A DNA stretch of 64,000 nt from Nocardia nova SH22a (GTDB lineage: Bacteria; Actinomycetota; Actinomycetes; Mycobacteriales; Mycobacteriaceae), in assembly GCF_000523235.1 (NCBI RefSeq), contig NZ_CP006850.1:1054001-1118000 (forward strand). Direction: 5' to 3'. A program made the position numbers and the translations under genes. A model generated the notes under the pieces. It saw nothing but the letters and a program-made list of their open reading frames with translations. It was not told where the DNA came from and searched no databases. Positions 62,545 through 64,000 of the stretch are shown piece after piece (position 1 is the first letter of the stretch; the number at the start of each line of letters is the position of its first letter).

Positions 62545-63752
62545 TTGCCGTCCGCCTTCACCAGAATGGCGTACTGCGCCGAAATGCGTTGTTGCGCATC
62601 GAGTAATTGCTCTCCGGCGGCGAATGCGGCGTAGCGGCCGTGGTAGACCGAGCAGTAGTAGCGAATCGCCATCTTCTCGCGGCCCTGGTACTCGCGGCAT
62701 TTGGCGACCGGCAGATTCTTCGGCGCGGCCGCACGTTTCATATGTTTCGCGGGGTCGCCGAGTTCGTCGCGCACCTTTATCGCGGCCGCAGTATCGCGGG
62801 CACGGTAGAGCTGGTTGCCGTAGTCGGCGAATCGATCGACGCCGTTCTCCTCGAACCACCGGCGGGTTTCGGCGGGGTCGGAGGCGAAGGCGACACCGGC
62901 GTACCCGGTGTAGGCGCCGGGCGCGTTGAGCCATTCACCCTGGGCTTCCTTGGGGCGGACCATGGTGCGCCCGAGCATGCCGTCGATATCCATCGGCTGA
63001 TCCATCAGCTTGTCCGGCGGGGTGGGATGGAAGGCGGACAACGCGGGCACGACCTTGTCGAGGCTGGTGGTCACGCGGGTGACCAGATCAGTCAGGTCGG
63101 TCTTGTGGAACCAGGTCTTGGCCTGGTCGAATACGGCGCCGAAAATGACCAGCCGCCCCAGCGGAACCCAGACATCGATGGCCTGTTTGCCCTGCACCCA
63201 GTGGGCGTGGGCCTGCGGGTATCTGGGCAGCGCCACCGCCTGGCTGAGTGGATCGCGCCCGAAGTCTCGGCGTTCCAGGGCGGCGGCGACCTCCGTGGCG
63301 TGCTGCTCGGTGGGGAAGATCATCGCGGTGTTGACCAGCTCGATCCCCAGATTGTCGGAATCATTGCGGCCGTAGACGCCGAAACCACTGATCAGATCCG
63401 GTGCGTCCTCGGTGAAATTGCTGAGATCGGTGAAGTCCTTCATCACCGACGTCTTGGCGTCGATGAAAGCCAGTGTGTCGAATACCCCGGTGTACTTGAA
63501 GGCCGGATCGATGTCGACGATGAGCGGCATGGCGTTGCCGAGCCTCTCGGCCTCCATCAGCGCGGCCTGGCCAGGGTTCTTCGGTTTGCCCATATCCCGG
63601 GGATTGGCGTCGTAGGGCCCGGTGTCCAGCGTCGCGATGTCGATGGTGGGTTCGGCGGCCGGTGCCGGGCTCGGATCGTCGGAGCCGCATCCTGTCGCGG
63701 TCAGCGCGACAGTGGCGACGGCAGCCGCCAGCAAACGCACGGATCCTCGCAT
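62541..63752 (-). CDS. Lipoprotein of the array, type A (copy 1)
   Basis: I start at the ATG at 63752, with ggagggga about 6 bases upstream; the frame extends 12 codons further. The 403-residue protein has a lipobox ending at Cys 22 (TATGC). Marks are TIDIATLDTGPY, RYPQAHAHWVQGKQ and LLDAQQRISAQYAILVKADGK. AALMEAERLGNAMPL and AIRYYCSVYHGRYAA match type A copy 2. It is probably the first gene of the operon; a tatgct hexamer on the minus strand (63784-63789) could be the -10 box. Confidence 0.75.
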   Translation of the reverse strand: MRGSVRLLAAAVATVALTATGCGSDDPSPAPAAEPTIDIATLDTGPYDANPRDMGKPKNPGQAALMEAERLGNAMPLIVDIDPAFKYTGVFDTLAFIDAKTSVMKDFTDLSNFTEDAPDLISGFGVYGRNDSDNLGIELVNTAMIFPTEQHATEVAAALERRDFGRDPLSQAVALPRYPQAHAHWVQGKQAIDVWVPLGRLVIFGAVFDQAKTWFHKTDLTDLVTRVTTSLDKVVPALSAFHPTPPDKLMDQPMDIDGMLGRTMVRPKEAQGEWLNAPGAYTGYAGVAFASDPAETRRWFEENGVDRFADYGNQLYRARDTAAAIKVRDELGDPAKHMKRAAAPKNLPVAKCREYQGREKMAIRYYCSVYHGRYAAFAAGEQLLDAQQRISAQYAILVKADGK

Positions 63753-63894
63753 TTGTTCCCCTCCCGCAGGCTCGGCGCCGGTGAGCATACTGCTGGCTCG
63801 GTCGACGCTGCGAAGAAGATAGCACCCACCTCCGACGGGTGGTGCCGCGCCAGCGGCGGCGGCGCCCGGACGGCGACTCGTCCGGGCGTGGACG

Positions 63895-64000
63895 TCACGG
63901 CCCGGTTCGCAGGTCCCCGACGAACTTCTCGCAGGCCCCGGCCAGGGGCGACCAGTTGTCCGCCGGGTACTGGCAGCCCACGCTGACCTGCAGGCCGGAA
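63895..64000 (-). CDS. C-terminal fragment of a further gene (edge of window)
   Basis: The last 34 codons of a minus-strand frame end at a TGA at 63895-63897. The residues include VSVGCQYPADNWSPLAGACEK and end FVGDLRTGP. The two cysteines and the LAGACEKFVGDL ending resemble the end of DUF3558-type lipoproteins, but too little is visible to name it. It is 142 bases upstream of the lipoprotein array in the same direction. Confidence 0.4.
   Translation of the reverse strand, partial: SGLQVSVGCQYPADNWSPLAGACEKFVGDLRTGP

Noticed and set aside
59559..62634. Plus-strand long open frames over the kinase and lipoprotein genes
   Set aside because: The minus-strand kinase has all catalytic motifs and the lipoproteins have signal peptides; the plus-strand frames have none.

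Overview
The window is high-GC actinobacterial DNA whose gene content points to Nocardia or a close relative in the Mycobacteriales. The evidence is two complete ESX (type VII) secretion loci with EccB/C/D/E and mycosin, PE/PPE-like and EspG proteins, a mycobacterial-type alpha ribosomal operon, and an array of large paralogous lipoproteins of a kind I associate with Nocardia. No tRNA, rRNA, CRISPR array, insertion sequence or phage gene was seen.

Layout. (1) About 1-29,090 is an ESX-1-like locus. It opens with a gene cut by the window edge and an unrecognised repeat-bearing protein. An operon-like run of substrates and chaperones follows: EspB-like, EspG, EspH/EspD-like, YbaB-like, EspC-like, EspA-like, PE-like, PPE-like, a second EspG, and an EsxB/EsxA pair. 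Then come the machine genes EccE(-), EccB(+), EccA(-), EccD(+), MycP(+) and an undivided EccC(+). A GNAT enzyme with its GntR regulator and a DUF4254-like gene sit between EccC and a 1024-residue EspI-like MinD-type ATPase. (2) 29,360-35,966 holds an MFS transporter and the conserved infA-rpmJ-rpsM-rpsK-rpsD-rpoA-rplQ-truA cluster. (3) 36,154-39,984 holds single metabolic and regulatory genes: a flavin/F420 oxidoreductase, a CsoR copper sensor with a probable operator, an MTA phosphorylase, an unrecognised protein and an FMN reductase. (4) 39,986-55,779 is a second ESX locus. Its order and strand pattern (EccB, MycP and EccD opposite, EccC, EsxU, EsxT, next to truA and the ribosomal genes) match the mycobacterial ESX-4 locus. 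It keeps an EccE and carries four inserted genes between EccB and MycP: an MFS transporter plus a translationally coupled trio made of an EspC-like protein, a 684-residue WXG/repeat protein and a 60-residue protein. (5) 55,871-64,000 is a minus-strand run of five paralogous lipoproteins (about 396-415 residues) with a transmembrane Ser/Thr kinase in the middle, followed by the end of another gene.

How the genes work together. In each ESX locus EccB, C, D and E form the membrane channel and MycP stabilises it. EccA and EspG act as cytosolic chaperones or unloading factors for PE/PPE-like cargo in the first locus only. The Esx pairs and Esp-like proteins are the likely cargo. The ESX-4 insertion looks like a dedicated cargo cassette. 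The lipoprotein-kinase operon looks like an envelope sensing or adhesion system of unknown role. Functional names are from recognisable motifs and synteny; no database search was run.
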